A stretch of 64,000 nucleotides of DNA, taken from positions 248,001 through 312,000 of the forward strand of contig CAVQBD010000009.1 in NCBI GenBank assembly GCA_963710645.1, read 5' to 3'. The notes below the pieces were generated by a model, which saw nothing but the letters and a program-made list of their open reading frames with translations, was not told where the DNA came from and made no database searches. This document shows positions 33,441-42,082 of the stretch, in pieces. The DNA comes from FEB-10 sp963710645. Its GTDB lineage: Bacteria; Acidobacteriota; Thermoanaerobaculia; Thermoanaerobaculales; Sulfomarinibacteraceae. Positions within the stretch are counted from its first letter, which is position 1. The number at the start of each line of letters is the position of its first letter. The position numbers and the translations under genes were made by a program.

Positions 33441-34943
33441 GTGAAAAAACTCCTTCCCTGGATCCTGGCGGCCGCTGCCGGAACCGCCATGGCGCTGGCA
33501 TTTCCCGGCGCCGGCTGGAGTCCGCTCATCCTGCTGGCCCCGGGCCTGCTGCTCGAGGCCATCGAGCGAACCGAGTCGGGCTGGCGTCCCTGGATCATGG
33601 GCTGGTTCGCCGGAATCGTGCATTGGGTGATCGCCGTCAACTGGGTCCTTCCGGTGATGCACCACTACGGCGGACTGCCGTGGTTCGCGGCTCTTGGATC
33701 ATTGATCGGCATGGGAGTCATCCTCGGGGCCTTCTGGGCCGCCGCGCTGGGCTTGACCTCCCTGGTGCCGTCCCGCGTTCGAATGTGGCTGCTGCCCTGC
33801 GCTTTTGTGGGCATGGACGTGCTGCGGCGCTGGTGGCCCATCGAGTTTCCGTGGCACCCGCCGGCGGTCGCGTTGGTCTCCACACCAGCCCTGCTCGGAT
33901 CCCTTCCCGTGTGGGGGGCCACCGGTCTCGGCTGGGCCGTTCTGACTCTGGGATCGGGGCTTTGGGCGATGCGCTTCTCAAGCGGTCGGCGGCTCGGTCT
34001 CGCCGCGTGCTGCCTGTCCCTGGCTCTGGCCATCGTATTTACCATCGTTGCGCCGCCCTTCGCCCCGTCCGGCGACACCGTCGCGGTCGGCCTGATCCAG
34101 CCGGGCACCTCACTGGAGGAAAAATGGAATCCCGATCAGTGGCAGGGCATGGAGGCACGGGTGTGGCAGCTCACCCGCGCGACGGCGGCGGCCGGCGCTG
34201 AAGTCGTCTTGTGGCCGGAAAGCGCCCTTCCCTACCGGGTGGACTCCGATCCGGCCTACGCCGCCATGCTGACGACCCTCGCTCGAGTTGAAGACATCCG
34301 CATCGTCGTGAACTCGGTGGCGGGATCGGCCGACCAGGGTTTCACCAACTCGGCCTTCGTTGTCGGACCCGAGGGGGTTGACTCCACGCGCTACGACAAG
34401 ATGCGGCTGGTTCCCTTTGGAGAGTACGTCCCCTCGTGGGCCCGATTCGCCTTTACCGACGCCCTGGTGCGCGAGGTTGGGAACTTCACTCCGGGCCGCG
34501 ATCCGCTCCTGCTTGACGTCGGCGCGCCGCTGGGCATGGCGGTCTGCTACGAGGTGGTCTTCCCCGGCCTGGCCACCCGAGAGGTCCGGGATGGTGCCGA
34601 ATTTCTCGTCACGCTGACCAATGACGGCTGGTACGGTTATTCGTGGGCGCCGCGCCAGCACTTTGCCCACGTGGTGCTCCGCGCGGTGGAGAATCGTCGG
34701 TGGTTGGTTCGCGCCGCCTTGACCGGGATCTCGGGCTTCGTGGCGCCCGACGGAAGGGTGTCGCAGCAGCTCGATGTGGGCGAAACCGGGTACCTGGTCG
34801 CCGACCTGCCGTTCAGCACGTCACTGACGCCACGCTCCCGCTGGGGCGACTGGTGGGCGGTGGTCTGTTGGCTGGCGACCGCCGTTCTCATCGTCGTTGG
34901 ACGGGCGACTGCAGACCGTACACGCAATTTTTTGCTATCATAG
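33441..34943 (+). CDS. lnt: Apolipoprotein N-acyltransferase
   Basis: The 500-residue protein has about six N-terminal transmembrane helices (KKLLPWILAAAAGTAMALAFPG, then WAGIVHWVIAVNWVL-like) and a nitrilase-type catalytic domain. The triad is visible: Glu in VVLWPESALPY, Lys in YDKMRLVPFGEY and Cys in GMAVCYEVVFP. Lnt adds the third acyl chain to lipoproteins in the inner membrane, which implies a Gram-negative-type envelope. The GTG at 33441 is preferred over the longer frame, which would translate the heptamer array; TACACT lies six bases upstream. prfB follows after 39 bases. Confidence 0.92.
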   Translation: MKKLLPWILAAAAGTAMALAFPGAGWSPLILLAPGLLLEAIERTESGWRPWIMGWFAGIVHWVIAVNWVLPVMHHYGGLPWFAALGSLIGMGVILGAFWAAALGLTSLVPSRVRMWLLPCAFVGMDVLRRWWPIEFPWHPPAVALVSTPALLGSLPVWGATGLGWAVLTLGSGLWAMRFSSGRRLGLAACCLSLALAIVFTIVAPPFAPSGDTVAVGLIQPGTSLEEKWNPDQWQGMEARVWQLTRATAAAGAEVVLWPESALPYRVDSDPAYAAMLTTLARVEDIRIVVNSVAGSADQGFTNSAFVVGPEGVDSTRYDKMRLVPFGEYVPSWARFAFTDALVREVGNFTPGRDPLLLDVGAPLGMAVCYEVVFPGLATREVRDGAEFLVTLTNDGWYGYSWAPRQHFAHVVLRAVENRRWLVRAALTGISGFVAPDGRVSQQLDVGETGYLVADLPFSTSLTPRSRWGDWWAVVCWLATAVLIVVGRATADRTRNFLLS

Positions 34944-34982
34944 CCGGGCCCGCCTTGGCGGGCTCGTTCGTTCGGAGGACCC

Positions 34983-36090
34983 ATGCGCGAAGAGTTGATG
35001 CAACAAAGCAACACCGAGATCGAGCGCATCCAGCGCTTGCGGGGGTACCTTTGACGAGGAGGCCGTGGCTGCCGAATTGACCGAGGTCGACGAACAGGCC
35101 CAAGACCCGGATATCTGGTCCGATCAGAATCGAGCCCGCAAGGTCATGCGACGACGATCCGAGTTGCAACAGTCGGTGGCAATGGCCGCCACGCTGCGAG
35201 ACGCTGCTGATGAACTCGAGGTGCTTTCCGAGATGGCCCGCGAGGACGAAGCCGGCGTCGACGACGAGCTGGCCGCCGCCCTGGACCGCATCGTGCCCGA
35301 ACTCGACCGGATCGAGCTCACAACCAAGATGACCGGCAATCACGACCGATCCAACGCCTTTGTCGAGATTCACCCTGGTGCGGGCGGCACCGAGTCGCAG
35401 GACTGGGCTCAGATGCTCGAGCGGCTCTACCTGCGGTGGAGCGAACGCCGTGGATTCGACGTCGAGCTGATCGACGAGCAGCCGGGTGACGAGGCGGGAA
35501 TCAAGAGCGCCACCCTGCTCGTCAAGGGACTGTACGCCTACGGCAACCTGAAATCCGAAAACGGTGTCCACCGGCTGGTCCGGATCTCCCCATTCGACGC
35601 CCAGAGCCGCCGCCACACCTCCTTTGCGTCAGCCCACGTCTATCCTGAGGTGGACGACGAGGTCGACATGGAAATCGAGGAGAAGGACCTTCGGATCGAT
35701 CGCTATTGCTCGTCCGGCCCCGGAGGGCAGGGGGTCAACACCACCTACTCGGCCGTCCGCGTCGTCCACGAACCCAGCGGCATCATCGTGACCTGCCAAA
35801 ACGAGCGGTCCCAAATCAAGAACCTCGCCAGCGCAATGAAGGTCCTCAAAGCGAGACTGTTCGAACTGGAAATGCAGCGGCGCGAGGAGGCACTGGACAA
35901 GCTCAAGGGGCCCAAGAAGGACATTTCGTGGGGCAACCAGATCCGCTCCTACGTGCTCCAACCCTACCGGATGGTGAAGGACCTTCGGACGGACCACGAG
36001 GTGGGTAATGCGGACCGGGTGCTTGACGGAGATATCGACGGCTTTATCGAGGCATTCCTCCACTGGCAGGCGCAGCAGGACAACGCTTAG
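34983..36090 (+). CDS. prfB: Peptide chain release factor 2, with programmed +1 frameshift
   Basis: Translation starts at ATG 34983 after GGAGG and reaches an in-frame TGA at 35052-35054 (codon 24). The site is CTT TGA C, with GCGGGGGT just upstream acting as the internal Shine-Dalgarno. This is the classical prfB autoregulatory frameshift, in which low RF2 lets ribosomes slip +1 and continue from GAC (35053). The joined product is 368 residues, with SPFDAQSRRHTSF (tripeptide anticodon-like SPF for UGA/UAA) and GGQGVNTTYSAVR (peptidyl-tRNA hydrolysis). A GCCCGCC/GGCGGGC hairpin at 34948-34963 is in the 5' leader. The gene is intact, not a pseudogene. Confidence 0.95.
35043..35055 (+). promoter_or_regulatory. 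prfB frameshift site
   Basis: The slippery CTT codon (35049-35051) is followed by TGA and then C. The G run ending at 35045 is close enough to pair with 16S rRNA and push the ribosome into the +1 frame. Confidence 0.92.
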
Positions 36091-36108
36091 TCCGGTACGG
36101 AAGGTGTG

Positions 36109-36134
36109 GACCCACCCGCCCGAACGGGTGGGTC
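36109..36134 (+). terminator. Strong hairpin downstream of prfB
   Basis: GACCCACCCG and CGGGTGGGTC form a perfect 10-bp stem around CCCGAA, 19 bases after the prfB stop. No T-run follows, so intrinsic termination is uncertain. It uses the same GGGTGGG tract seen in other spacers. Confidence 0.45.
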
Positions 36135-36165
36135 TGAACTCTGCCCTCGGACACGGGCCGTCACC

Positions 36166-36201
36166 CTTCTACACCATCCACACTCTCTACACTTTCTACA
36201 T
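36166..36201. repeat. 9-bp array (TCTCTACAC type)
   Basis: Units CTTCTACAC, CATCCACAC, TCTCTACAC, TTTCTACAT are in 9-bp phase. This is the complement of the GTGTGGA-type 9-mers near 4242, 11315 and 52750. Confidence 0.8.
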
Positions 36202-36344
36202 CGGGTGGAAGAGAGGGTGTGAACCCGGTACCCGGAACCACCGTAATGAATGCTTGAACTGGCACGTCGATTTGTGTACCGTGCGCTTCCCGGCCGTCAG
36301 ACCGGCTCGGTGCTTCTGCGCCGACATTATTCAGGAGGTCCAGC

Positions 36345-37550
36345 ATGTCGAATTCATCCGAACTCATCGCCATCGAGGATCGTTTTGGCGCAAACAACTA
36401 CCACCCCCTGGATGTGGTGATCAACAGAGCTGACGGCGCCTGGGTGTGGGATGTGGACGGCAACAAATACCTGGATTTTCTGGCTGCTTACTCGGCGGTG
36501 AACCAGGGACACTGCCATCCCAGGATCGTCAAGGCAATGGTTGAACAGGCCTGTCGGGTAGGACTCACCTCCCGCGCCTTTCGCAACGACCAGCTTGGAC
36601 CGTTTTGCCAGGAGATCTGCGAGCTCACCGGATTCGACCGCATGCTCCCCATGAATACGGGAGCCGAGGCCGTGGAGACAGCAATAAAAGCGGCTCGAAA
36701 GTGGGCCTACACGGTCAAAGGCGTACCGGCTGATCAGGCCGAAATCCTCGTCTTCGACGGCAACTTCCACGGCCGGACCACCACCATCGTCGGTTTCTCC
36801 TCCGATGAGGATTACCGTCACGGCTTCGGCCCCTTCACTCCGGGGTTCCGGATCCTCCCCTACGGTGACGCCGATGCGGTGGCGGCGGCCATGAATCCCA
36901 ACGTTGCGGCGGTCCTGGTGGAGCCGATTCAGGGTGAGGCGGGAATCGTCGTCCCGCCGGAGGGTTTCGTCAAAAGGCTGCGCGAGATCACCCTTGAGCA
37001 CAACGCCCTTCTGGTCACCGACGAAATCCAATCGGGCCTCGGCCGCACCGGCACCTTCTTCGCATATGAACACGAGGGCATCAGACCCGACATCGTCATC
37101 ATCGGCAAGGCCCTGTCCGGAGGCATGTACCCCGTGTCGGCCATCCTCGCCGATGACGCAGTCATGGGTGTGTTCAAACCAGGGGAGCACGGTTCTACCT
37201 ACGGCGGCAACCCGCTCGGGGCGGCGGTGGCCCGGGAAGCTCTCAAGGTGCTCGTGGACGAGCGACTTGTGGAGCGTTCGGCCGAGCTCGGCGCACTCTT
37301 CATGGAGCGTCTGCGTGCCATCGACTCACGCCACGTCAAGACAATCCGCGGCAAGGGTCTGTGGATCGGGATCGTCCTGGAAGATACCGCCGGTGGCGCG
37401 CGGAGATTCTGTGAGGCGCTCAAGAGCGAGGGGCTGCTCTGCAAGGAGACCCACGAGACAGTCATCCGCATCGCCCCTCCGTTGACCATCTCCCGAGAGG
37501 AAATCGATTGGGCGGTGGAACGGATCGAGAAGGTGCTGACGTCGTTGTAG
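36345..37550 (+). CDS. rocD: Ornithine--oxo-acid aminotransferase
   Basis: The 401-residue class III PLP aminotransferase begins FGANNYHPLDVVINRADGAWVWD. It has AYSAVNQGHCHPRI, MNTGAEAVETAIK, FHGRTTTIVGFS, LVTDEIQSGLGRTG and IIGKALSGGMYPVSA with the PLP-binding Lys, and HGSTYGGNPLGAAVA. These are the features of ornithine aminotransferase, which makes glutamate-5-semialdehyde from ornithine and 2-oxoglutarate in arginine/ornithine catabolism. AGGAGG lies before the ATG. It stands alone; no arginase or proline genes are seen beside it. Confidence 0.92.
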   Translation: MSNSSELIAIEDRFGANNYHPLDVVINRADGAWVWDVDGNKYLDFLAAYSAVNQGHCHPRIVKAMVEQACRVGLTSRAFRNDQLGPFCQEICELTGFDRMLPMNTGAEAVETAIKAARKWAYTVKGVPADQAEILVFDGNFHGRTTTIVGFSSDEDYRHGFGPFTPGFRILPYGDADAVAAAMNPNVAAVLVEPIQGEAGIVVPPEGFVKRLREITLEHNALLVTDEIQSGLGRTGTFFAYEHEGIRPDIVIIGKALSGGMYPVSAILADDAVMGVFKPGEHGSTYGGNPLGAAVAREALKVLVDERLVERSAELGALFMERLRAIDSRHVKTIRGKGLWIGIVLEDTAGGARRFCEALKSEGLLCKETHETVIRIAPPLTISREEIDWAVERIEKVLTSL

Positions 37551-37553
37551 CCC

Positions 37554-37595
37554 AGTGAATAGTGAATGGTGAATAGTGAATGGTGAATAGTGAAT
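37554..37595. repeat. Heptamer array (AGTGAAT type)
   Basis: AGTGAAT, AGTGAAT, GGTGAAT, AGTGAAT, GGTGAAT, AGTGAAT are in phase, directly after the rocD stop codon. Confidence 0.9.
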
Positions 37596-37754
37596 AGAAG
37601 GGGGGAGTAGGGGGCAAGATTCGAAATACGAGATCCCTCGCCCGAGCCCGTTCACGTTCCCCGATCAACGCCCAAAGAACCCCGCCCTCCCGATCATGTC
37701 GGTGCCTGGCACCGGACCGCGCGTTCGGTTCGATAGGCTGATTTCAGGGCACCC

Positions 37755-37875
37755 ATCTCCCAACCGCGCTCCCCGTGGTTGCCACCTGTGACAATGTTGG
37801 GACTCGAAAGGTCGGTCGACACATTTGACAGCTCCCAACATTGTCAAAGACGGCACGCCCGCTCATCGCGTCCAC
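37755..37875. repeat. Palindromic repeat family A, copy 5
   Basis: TGACAATGTTGGGA (37789-37802) and TCCCAACATTGTCA (37833-37846) form a perfect 14-bp stem. The flanks CGCGCTCCCCGTGGTTGCCAC and GGCACGCCCGC match the other copies. Confidence 0.85.
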
Positions 37876-38010
37876 CCCGCTTCGGGAGGGTGGGGACTTT
37901 CAACTTTCGACTTTGGACTCTCGACTCCCCCCGGGGCAGGCGGAGGATTCCAGCGGTCCTCCTCTGCGTTCATCTGTGTGATCTGTGGGCCAACCCGGGT
38001 GGGCGGGGGA

Positions 38011-38059
38011 TCTCAAATTTCAAATTTCGAATTTCAAGCATTTCGACATTTCGCATTCA
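38011..38059. repeat. Heptamer array (TTTCAAA / CATTTCG)
   Basis: TCTCAAA, TTTCAAA, TTTCGAA, TTTCAAG, CATTTCG, ACATTTC, GCATTCA keep 7-bp phase after the GGGTGGGCGGGGG tract, then run on to the kinase promoter. Confidence 0.75.
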
Positions 38060-38101
38060 ATCCTCTCCCTGCCTCCTGCCGACTCTCTGCCTCCTCCCAG
38101 C

Positions 38102-38107
38102 TATACT
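38102..38107 (+). promoter_or_regulatory. -10 hexamer TATACT, six bases before ATG
   Basis: TATACT is followed by CCCCCA and the ATG at 38114. No Shine-Dalgarno is present, and the spacing is the same as for other leaderless candidates. Confidence 0.55.
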
Positions 38108-38113
38108 CCCCCA

Positions 38114-39490
38114 ATGGCCACCGGCCGCTCCATCACCATGCTCCACCTCGCGTTCACCGTTCTGGTTGTCATTTTGGTGAATGCACAGCTGACGTGGTGG
38201 ATCGTGTTCGTACTCCGGCAGAATCGAACGCTTCTCGAGCTCGAACGCGAACAGATGGCGGAGGCCTGCCGGGCGGAAGCGTCTCGAGTTCTGTCGGCCC
38301 TGGACCACGCCCAACACACTCTCGCTCGGTGGACCGTCTCCCGGAAGGACTACGGGTCCAGTGGACTCTGGGGGGTCTTCGAAACACCTCCCGAGCCCTT
38401 CGCCCGATGGGCCCGCGACACCGAACTCGAGGTTGGGCCGGGCTGGCACCGACTTGGTGGGGGACGGCTCCTGTTCGCCTACCCAGGGGACCACAGGCTC
38501 AGGGGCCTGATCACCGCAGACGGTTGGGAGGTGAAGCTCCTCGATGTCAGTGAAGACCTCGAAGTGGGGTCGGCGGATGGCGAGGAGCAGGTCGCCGATA
38601 ACCGGCCGTCGACCTCCCTCCCCGCTCCATTTGAGGATCTGGTCATCCGCCCTGCTCAAGACGCCTGGAACGATGCCCTCGACGGCTATCGGCGCAGGAT
38701 CCTGATGATGGTCTCCGAGGGCACCTTCTTCGCGGTCATGTTGCTGGCTCTCATGGGGTTGTTGTGGAGGACCTTTCGTCGGGAGGTGGAGCTCGAACGA
38801 CAGCATCGCAACTTCCTGTCCGCCATCACTCACGAGCTGAAATCGCCGCTGGCGTCGAGCCACCTCGCTTTGGAAACGGTCTTGGCGGGCCGGACCGACG
38901 AGGTGGCCAGCACCCGCTTTCTGACCAACGCTTTGGAGGACACCGAGCGGTTGCAGGATTTGGTCCAAAAAGTGCTTGAAACCACCCGCTACGGACACGG
39001 CGGACGGCTGGAAATGCGAAGGGTGTGCATCAGCGATGTGGTGGCTGTGGCGGTGGCCGCCATTCGGCCGCGGCTGGAGGTTCTCGGTGGAGAGATCCAC
39101 ACCGACGTGATCCCGGACTGTCAGGTCGGAGCCGATGAAGAGGCGTTCCGAATCTTGGTGTCCAATCTCCTCGAGAACGCCGTAAAATACGGCGGAAAGC
39201 CGCCACGGATCCACGTCACTTTGTCTTTGGAACGCGACTGGGCGATCCTCGAGATCTCCGACAACGGCTCCGGGATAGCGAGCGAGGAGGTTGGGCTGGT
39301 CTTCCAGCGTTTCTACCGCACCGGCGATGAACTCAGCCGTACGACCCACGGCACCGGGCTCGGTCTCTACCTGGTGCGGCAGATTGCACGGATACATCGT
39401 GGTACAGTCGAGATTACATCGACCGGACCCGACGGCACGACCTTTCGGGTCGAGGTACCCGGCGCCGACCTCAAGGAGTGCGGGCCATGA
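38114..39490 (+). CDS. Sensor histidine kinase
   Basis: The 458-residue protein has a transmembrane helix near residues 10-33 and a second near 203-220. A periplasmic domain of about 170 residues with no recognised fold lies between them. HisKA carries the phospho-His in LSAITHELKSPLASS (about residue 241). The HATPase_c domain has NLLENAVKYGGKP (N box), EISDNGSGIA (G1) and GTGLGLYLVRQI (G2). It should phosphorylate the response regulator whose ATG overlaps its stop. The downstream O-antigen-ligase-like and TPR genes suggest, but do not prove, that the pair senses or controls envelope polysaccharide. It has no ribosome binding site. Confidence 0.92.
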   Translation: MATGRSITMLHLAFTVLVVILVNAQLTWWIVFVLRQNRTLLELEREQMAEACRAEASRVLSALDHAQHTLARWTVSRKDYGSSGLWGVFETPPEPFARWARDTELEVGPGWHRLGGGRLLFAYPGDHRLRGLITADGWEVKLLDVSEDLEVGSADGEEQVADNRPSTSLPAPFEDLVIRPAQDAWNDALDGYRRRILMMVSEGTFFAVMLLALMGLLWRTFRREVELERQHRNFLSAITHELKSPLASSHLALETVLAGRTDEVASTRFLTNALEDTERLQDLVQKVLETTRYGHGGRLEMRRVCISDVVAVAVAAIRPRLEVLGGEIHTDVIPDCQVGADEEAFRILVSNLLENAVKYGGKPPRIHVTLSLERDWAILEISDNGSGIASEEVGLVFQRFYRTGDELSRTTHGTGLGLYLVRQIARIHRGTVEITSTGPDGTTFRVEVPGADLKECGP

Positions 39491-40188
39491 AGAAGCACAT
39501 TCTGATCGTCGAGGATGAGGAGCACCTGGCCGATGCTCTGTCTCACAATCTCCAGTTCGAGGGCTACGCAACGACCCAGGCGGAAGATGGAGAAGAGGGA
39601 CTGAGGCTGGCGCAGAACATCCAGTTCGATCTCGTCATTCTGGACGTGATGATGCCGAAGCTCGACGGATTCGAGGTCTGCAGGAGGATCAGGGGAACCG
39701 GCAACAAGGTGCCCATTCTGTTTCTCACAGCCAAGTCATCGGATGCCGACCGGTTGCTCGGGCTGAAGCTCGGCGCCGATGATTATCTGGCAAAACCTTT
39801 TCTGCTCGAAGAGCTGATGCTCAGGATCCAGGGAATCTTCCGGCGCCAGGACTGGTACGGCACTCCGCCGGAACAACAGGCGGTTTTTGCCTTCGGCGGA
39901 AACGAGGTCAACTTCCGAACCTATGAAGCGATGGCCAAGGGGCGCACCATCCGGCTGACCGAGAAAGAGTGCATGCTCATCAAGCTCCTCATCGAACGCA
40001 AGAACCAGGTAGTGTCCCGCGAGGAGATTCTCGAACGGGTCTGGGGCTACCGATTCTCGACCTCGTCGAGGACCATCGACAACTTCATCGTCCGCCTGCG
40101 CCGATACTTCGAAGAGAACCCGAAACAGCCGATCTTTATCCAGTCGGTGCGCGGCGTTGGTTACCGGTTGAATATCGGCGAAGACTGA
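39487..40188 (+). CDS. OmpR/PhoB family response regulator
   Basis: The 233-residue protein has a receiver domain with acidic pocket EDEEH, phospho-acceptor Asp in VILDVMMPKLDG, Thr in FLTAKSS and Lys in YLAKPF. A winged-helix DNA-binding domain follows with RLTEKECMLIKLLIE, SREEILERVWGY and RTIDNFIVRLRRYFE. The ATG at 39487 overlaps the kinase stop by four bases. Its own stop overlaps the next ATG by one base (TGATG), so all three genes are coupled. Confidence 0.93.
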   Translation: MKKHILIVEDEEHLADALSHNLQFEGYATTQAEDGEEGLRLAQNIQFDLVILDVMMPKLDGFEVCRRIRGTGNKVPILFLTAKSSDADRLLGLKLGADDYLAKPFLLEELMLRIQGIFRRQDWYGTPPEQQAVFAFGGNEVNFRTYEAMAKGRTIRLTEKECMLIKLLIERKNQVVSREEILERVWGYRFSTSSRTIDNFIVRLRRYFEENPKQPIFIQSVRGVGYRLNIGED

Positions 40189-41540
40189 TGGTATCGAGTC
40201 ACCGCGTCCTCATGGGCGTCCTCCTGATCGGAAACACGATTGCGTTTGCGGGAGTGGACCCCATCAGCCGTGCGGTGACCGCCGGCCTCGTTGTGGCGAT
40301 GATCGCCACAATGCCAAAGACCCCGGAGGTGCCGGCCGTCCACCGCTGGTGCGCCATGATTCTGGGGGCCCTTGCACTGGCTCAGTTGGCTCCGGCGCCC
40401 GAGGCGGTGCGGACCTTGCTCCAGCCGGGATTCGCCGATGTGCTTCCCGGCGGATGGGCATCGCTTTCGTTGGCCCCGTGGTCGACGGTTCAGGCGGCGT
40501 CATCGATCATTATGGCCGCCGGTATCGCCCTCGGTGCTGCACGTATGGCATCGGCGCGCAGCGGCCTACCGATCCTGATCGGGATGTTGGCCGGTATCTG
40601 TGCGCTGCTGGCGGTGCTTGGAATTGGCGGAGAGGCCGGAGCGCCAGACAACATCCTGCTGGTTCGCGCACACTCCGGCGGCAGCGTTTATGGGCCATTC
40701 GTCAACCCGAACCACTTCGCTCTCGCCATCGAGCTGAGCTTTCCCGCGGCGCTCGTGCTGATCGCCGGGGGCGTTCGGCGGTTTTCCCACGGCGGACTCG
40801 TCCGTCAGCGGGCCGCAGTCATGGTACTTGCCGGATCGGTCGTCGGTGTAGTGGGGGCCGCCGCCATGCTACGGTCCGGATCCCGCGGCGGCATCCTCTT
40901 TCTCACCATTGCCGGAATCCTGACCATACCGTTGTGGCGCCGCACCACCGGCTCCAAAAACTGGCCGTGGGTCTCGCTGCTTGTTGTGGGTCTACTGACG
41001 ACGACACTGTTGGCGTCCTCCCGCATCACCTCGGTCCGCGAGGACTTCACCAACCTGCTGGCCATCGAAGGGGTGGAGGGCAACACCCGCTGGGATCTGT
41101 GGCAGGGCACCGCTGAATCGTGGCTCCGTGCGCCGGTCCTCGGCAGCGGCATGGGCAGCTATCGATACGTCATCGGACTCGACAAGCCTGCCACGAACAC
41201 CTCGATCCTCGCGCAGGCCCACAACGATTGGCTGGAGTGGTTGTCAACCTCCGGGGTCATCGGGTTCGCGATCCTCGCGGTATTCGTCGGAACGCTGGCG
41301 GTTTATCTCCGGCCTGGAAGGGTCCGTAGGCTGCGCCATGAGTATCGCTACCCGCTGGCCGCGGCCGCCTACGCCCTGGTGGCGACGGGGCTGCACGAGC
41401 TGATCGGGTTCGGACTCCAGACCCCGCTGAACCTCTATCTGTTCGCGACATGGGTCGGTCTGGTCTGGGGAACGACCACCCGCCTTCAACGCAAAACTCC
41501 AGAGCCGGACGGCGAAGATGATGGTCTCGAGTCAGGCTGA
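40188..41540 (+). CDS. O-antigen ligase/Wzy-like membrane protein
   Basis: The 450-residue protein has about eleven hydrophobic segments. The large loop has GPFVNPNHFA, RSGSRGG and AHNDWLEWLSTSGVIG, which match the PF04932 (O-antigen ligase and polymerase) family in order. It may join or polymerise lipid-linked glycans at the outer face of the inner membrane. It is coupled to the response regulator by a one-base overlap, and its end overlaps the next ORF by 23 bases. Confidence 0.82.
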   Translation: MVSSHRVLMGVLLIGNTIAFAGVDPISRAVTAGLVVAMIATMPKTPEVPAVHRWCAMILGALALAQLAPAPEAVRTLLQPGFADVLPGGWASLSLAPWSTVQAASSIIMAAGIALGAARMASARSGLPILIGMLAGICALLAVLGIGGEAGAPDNILLVRAHSGGSVYGPFVNPNHFALAIELSFPAALVLIAGGVRRFSHGGLVRQRAAVMVLAGSVVGVVGAAAMLRSGSRGGILFLTIAGILTIPLWRRTTGSKNWPWVSLLVVGLLTTTLLASSRITSVREDFTNLLAIEGVEGNTRWDLWQGTAESWLRAPVLGSGMGSYRYVIGLDKPATNTSILAQAHNDWLEWLSTSGVIGFAILAVFVGTLAVYLRPGRVRRLRHEYRYPLAAAAYALVATGLHELIGFGLQTPLNLYLFATWVGLVWGTTTRLQRKTPEPDGEDDGLESG

Positions 41541-41997
41541 GACGATCGCCCACCACCTGAAGAGGATGCGTTTGGAGTGGGCCTTCTTCATGGTCACCGT
41601 GCCGGCAGCAATCGCGGCCTGTTTTTTTCTGCCTCGAAACACCTCCGAAGCGCTCTCTCCCCTCACTGTTACGTTGTTGGCCCTGGCCACGAGTCTGTGG
41701 ATCGCGCTGTCGGCGGAACGCGACGCACGAGCACGTCTCGACCGGGCCAAACGCGCCTTCGCTGTCCACGGTGGGCTCACGAGACTCCTGCGCGATTACA
41801 GGTTGGTCTACCTGACGGTGATGCTCCGATTGGAGTTGGTCGTGTTTGCTGCGGTGGTCACTTCGGTCTGGGGCTCAGGACCGGTCACCGGGGTTTGGAT
41901 CGCGCTTCTCGGCGGCGTGATGATCTCATTGGCATGGCCAAGCCGGAGCAAGACCACGCTGTTGATCGAGCGCGCCAGAAAATTGAAGGGCGGATAG
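41518..41997 (+). CDS. Small membrane protein of unknown function
   Basis: I do not recognise this 159-residue protein. It has two pairs of hydrophobic segments (about residues 22-38 and 46-62, then 100-118 and 123-140) separated by a basic helix (SAERDARARLDRAKRAF). No motif is visible. It overlaps the ligase-like gene by 23 bases, so it belongs to the same operon. A second ATG three bases on is an equal start. Confidence 0.65.
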   Translation: MMVSSQAETIAHHLKRMRLEWAFFMVTVPAAIAACFFLPRNTSEALSPLTVTLLALATSLWIALSAERDARARLDRAKRAFAVHGGLTRLLRDYRLVYLTVMLRLELVVFAAVVTSVWGSGPVTGVWIALLGGVMISLAWPSRSKTTLLIERARKLKGG

Positions 41998-42082
41998 GAA
42001 ACCAAAAACCGTGCCCGGCGTATAAACTGTCGACGGGCTTTCAGCGCCCGTAGTGTGTCTATGCTTGCGTGACGGAGGCTCG

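Larger units (their letters stand above)
37551..38113. repeat. Spacer with palindrome A5, heptamer arrays and G-tract upstream of the histidine kinase
   Basis: No gene is seen. Array AGTGAAT (37554-37595) begins four bases after the rocD stop. GGTGCCTGGCACC lies near 37699-37711, palindrome A5 at 37789-37846, array CAACTTT at 37894-37928, CGGGTGGGCGGGGG near 37997-38010, and array TTTCAAA/CATTTCG at 38011-38059. The kinase -10 lies at 38102-38107. Confidence 0.8.

Noticed and set aside
34948..34963. GCCCGCC/GGCGGGC hairpin as a terminator for lnt
   Set aside because: It lies after the probable prfB -10, has a two-base loop and no T-run, so it is more likely a hairpin in the prfB leader.
35052..35054. 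In-frame stop as a sign of a broken prfB
   Set aside because: It is the well-known programmed frameshift site with the correct slippery codon and upstream G run.
38057..39571. 504-codon minus-strand frame opposite the histidine kinase
   Set aside because: The kinase on the plus strand is complete, and the antisense frame runs into spacer repeats.
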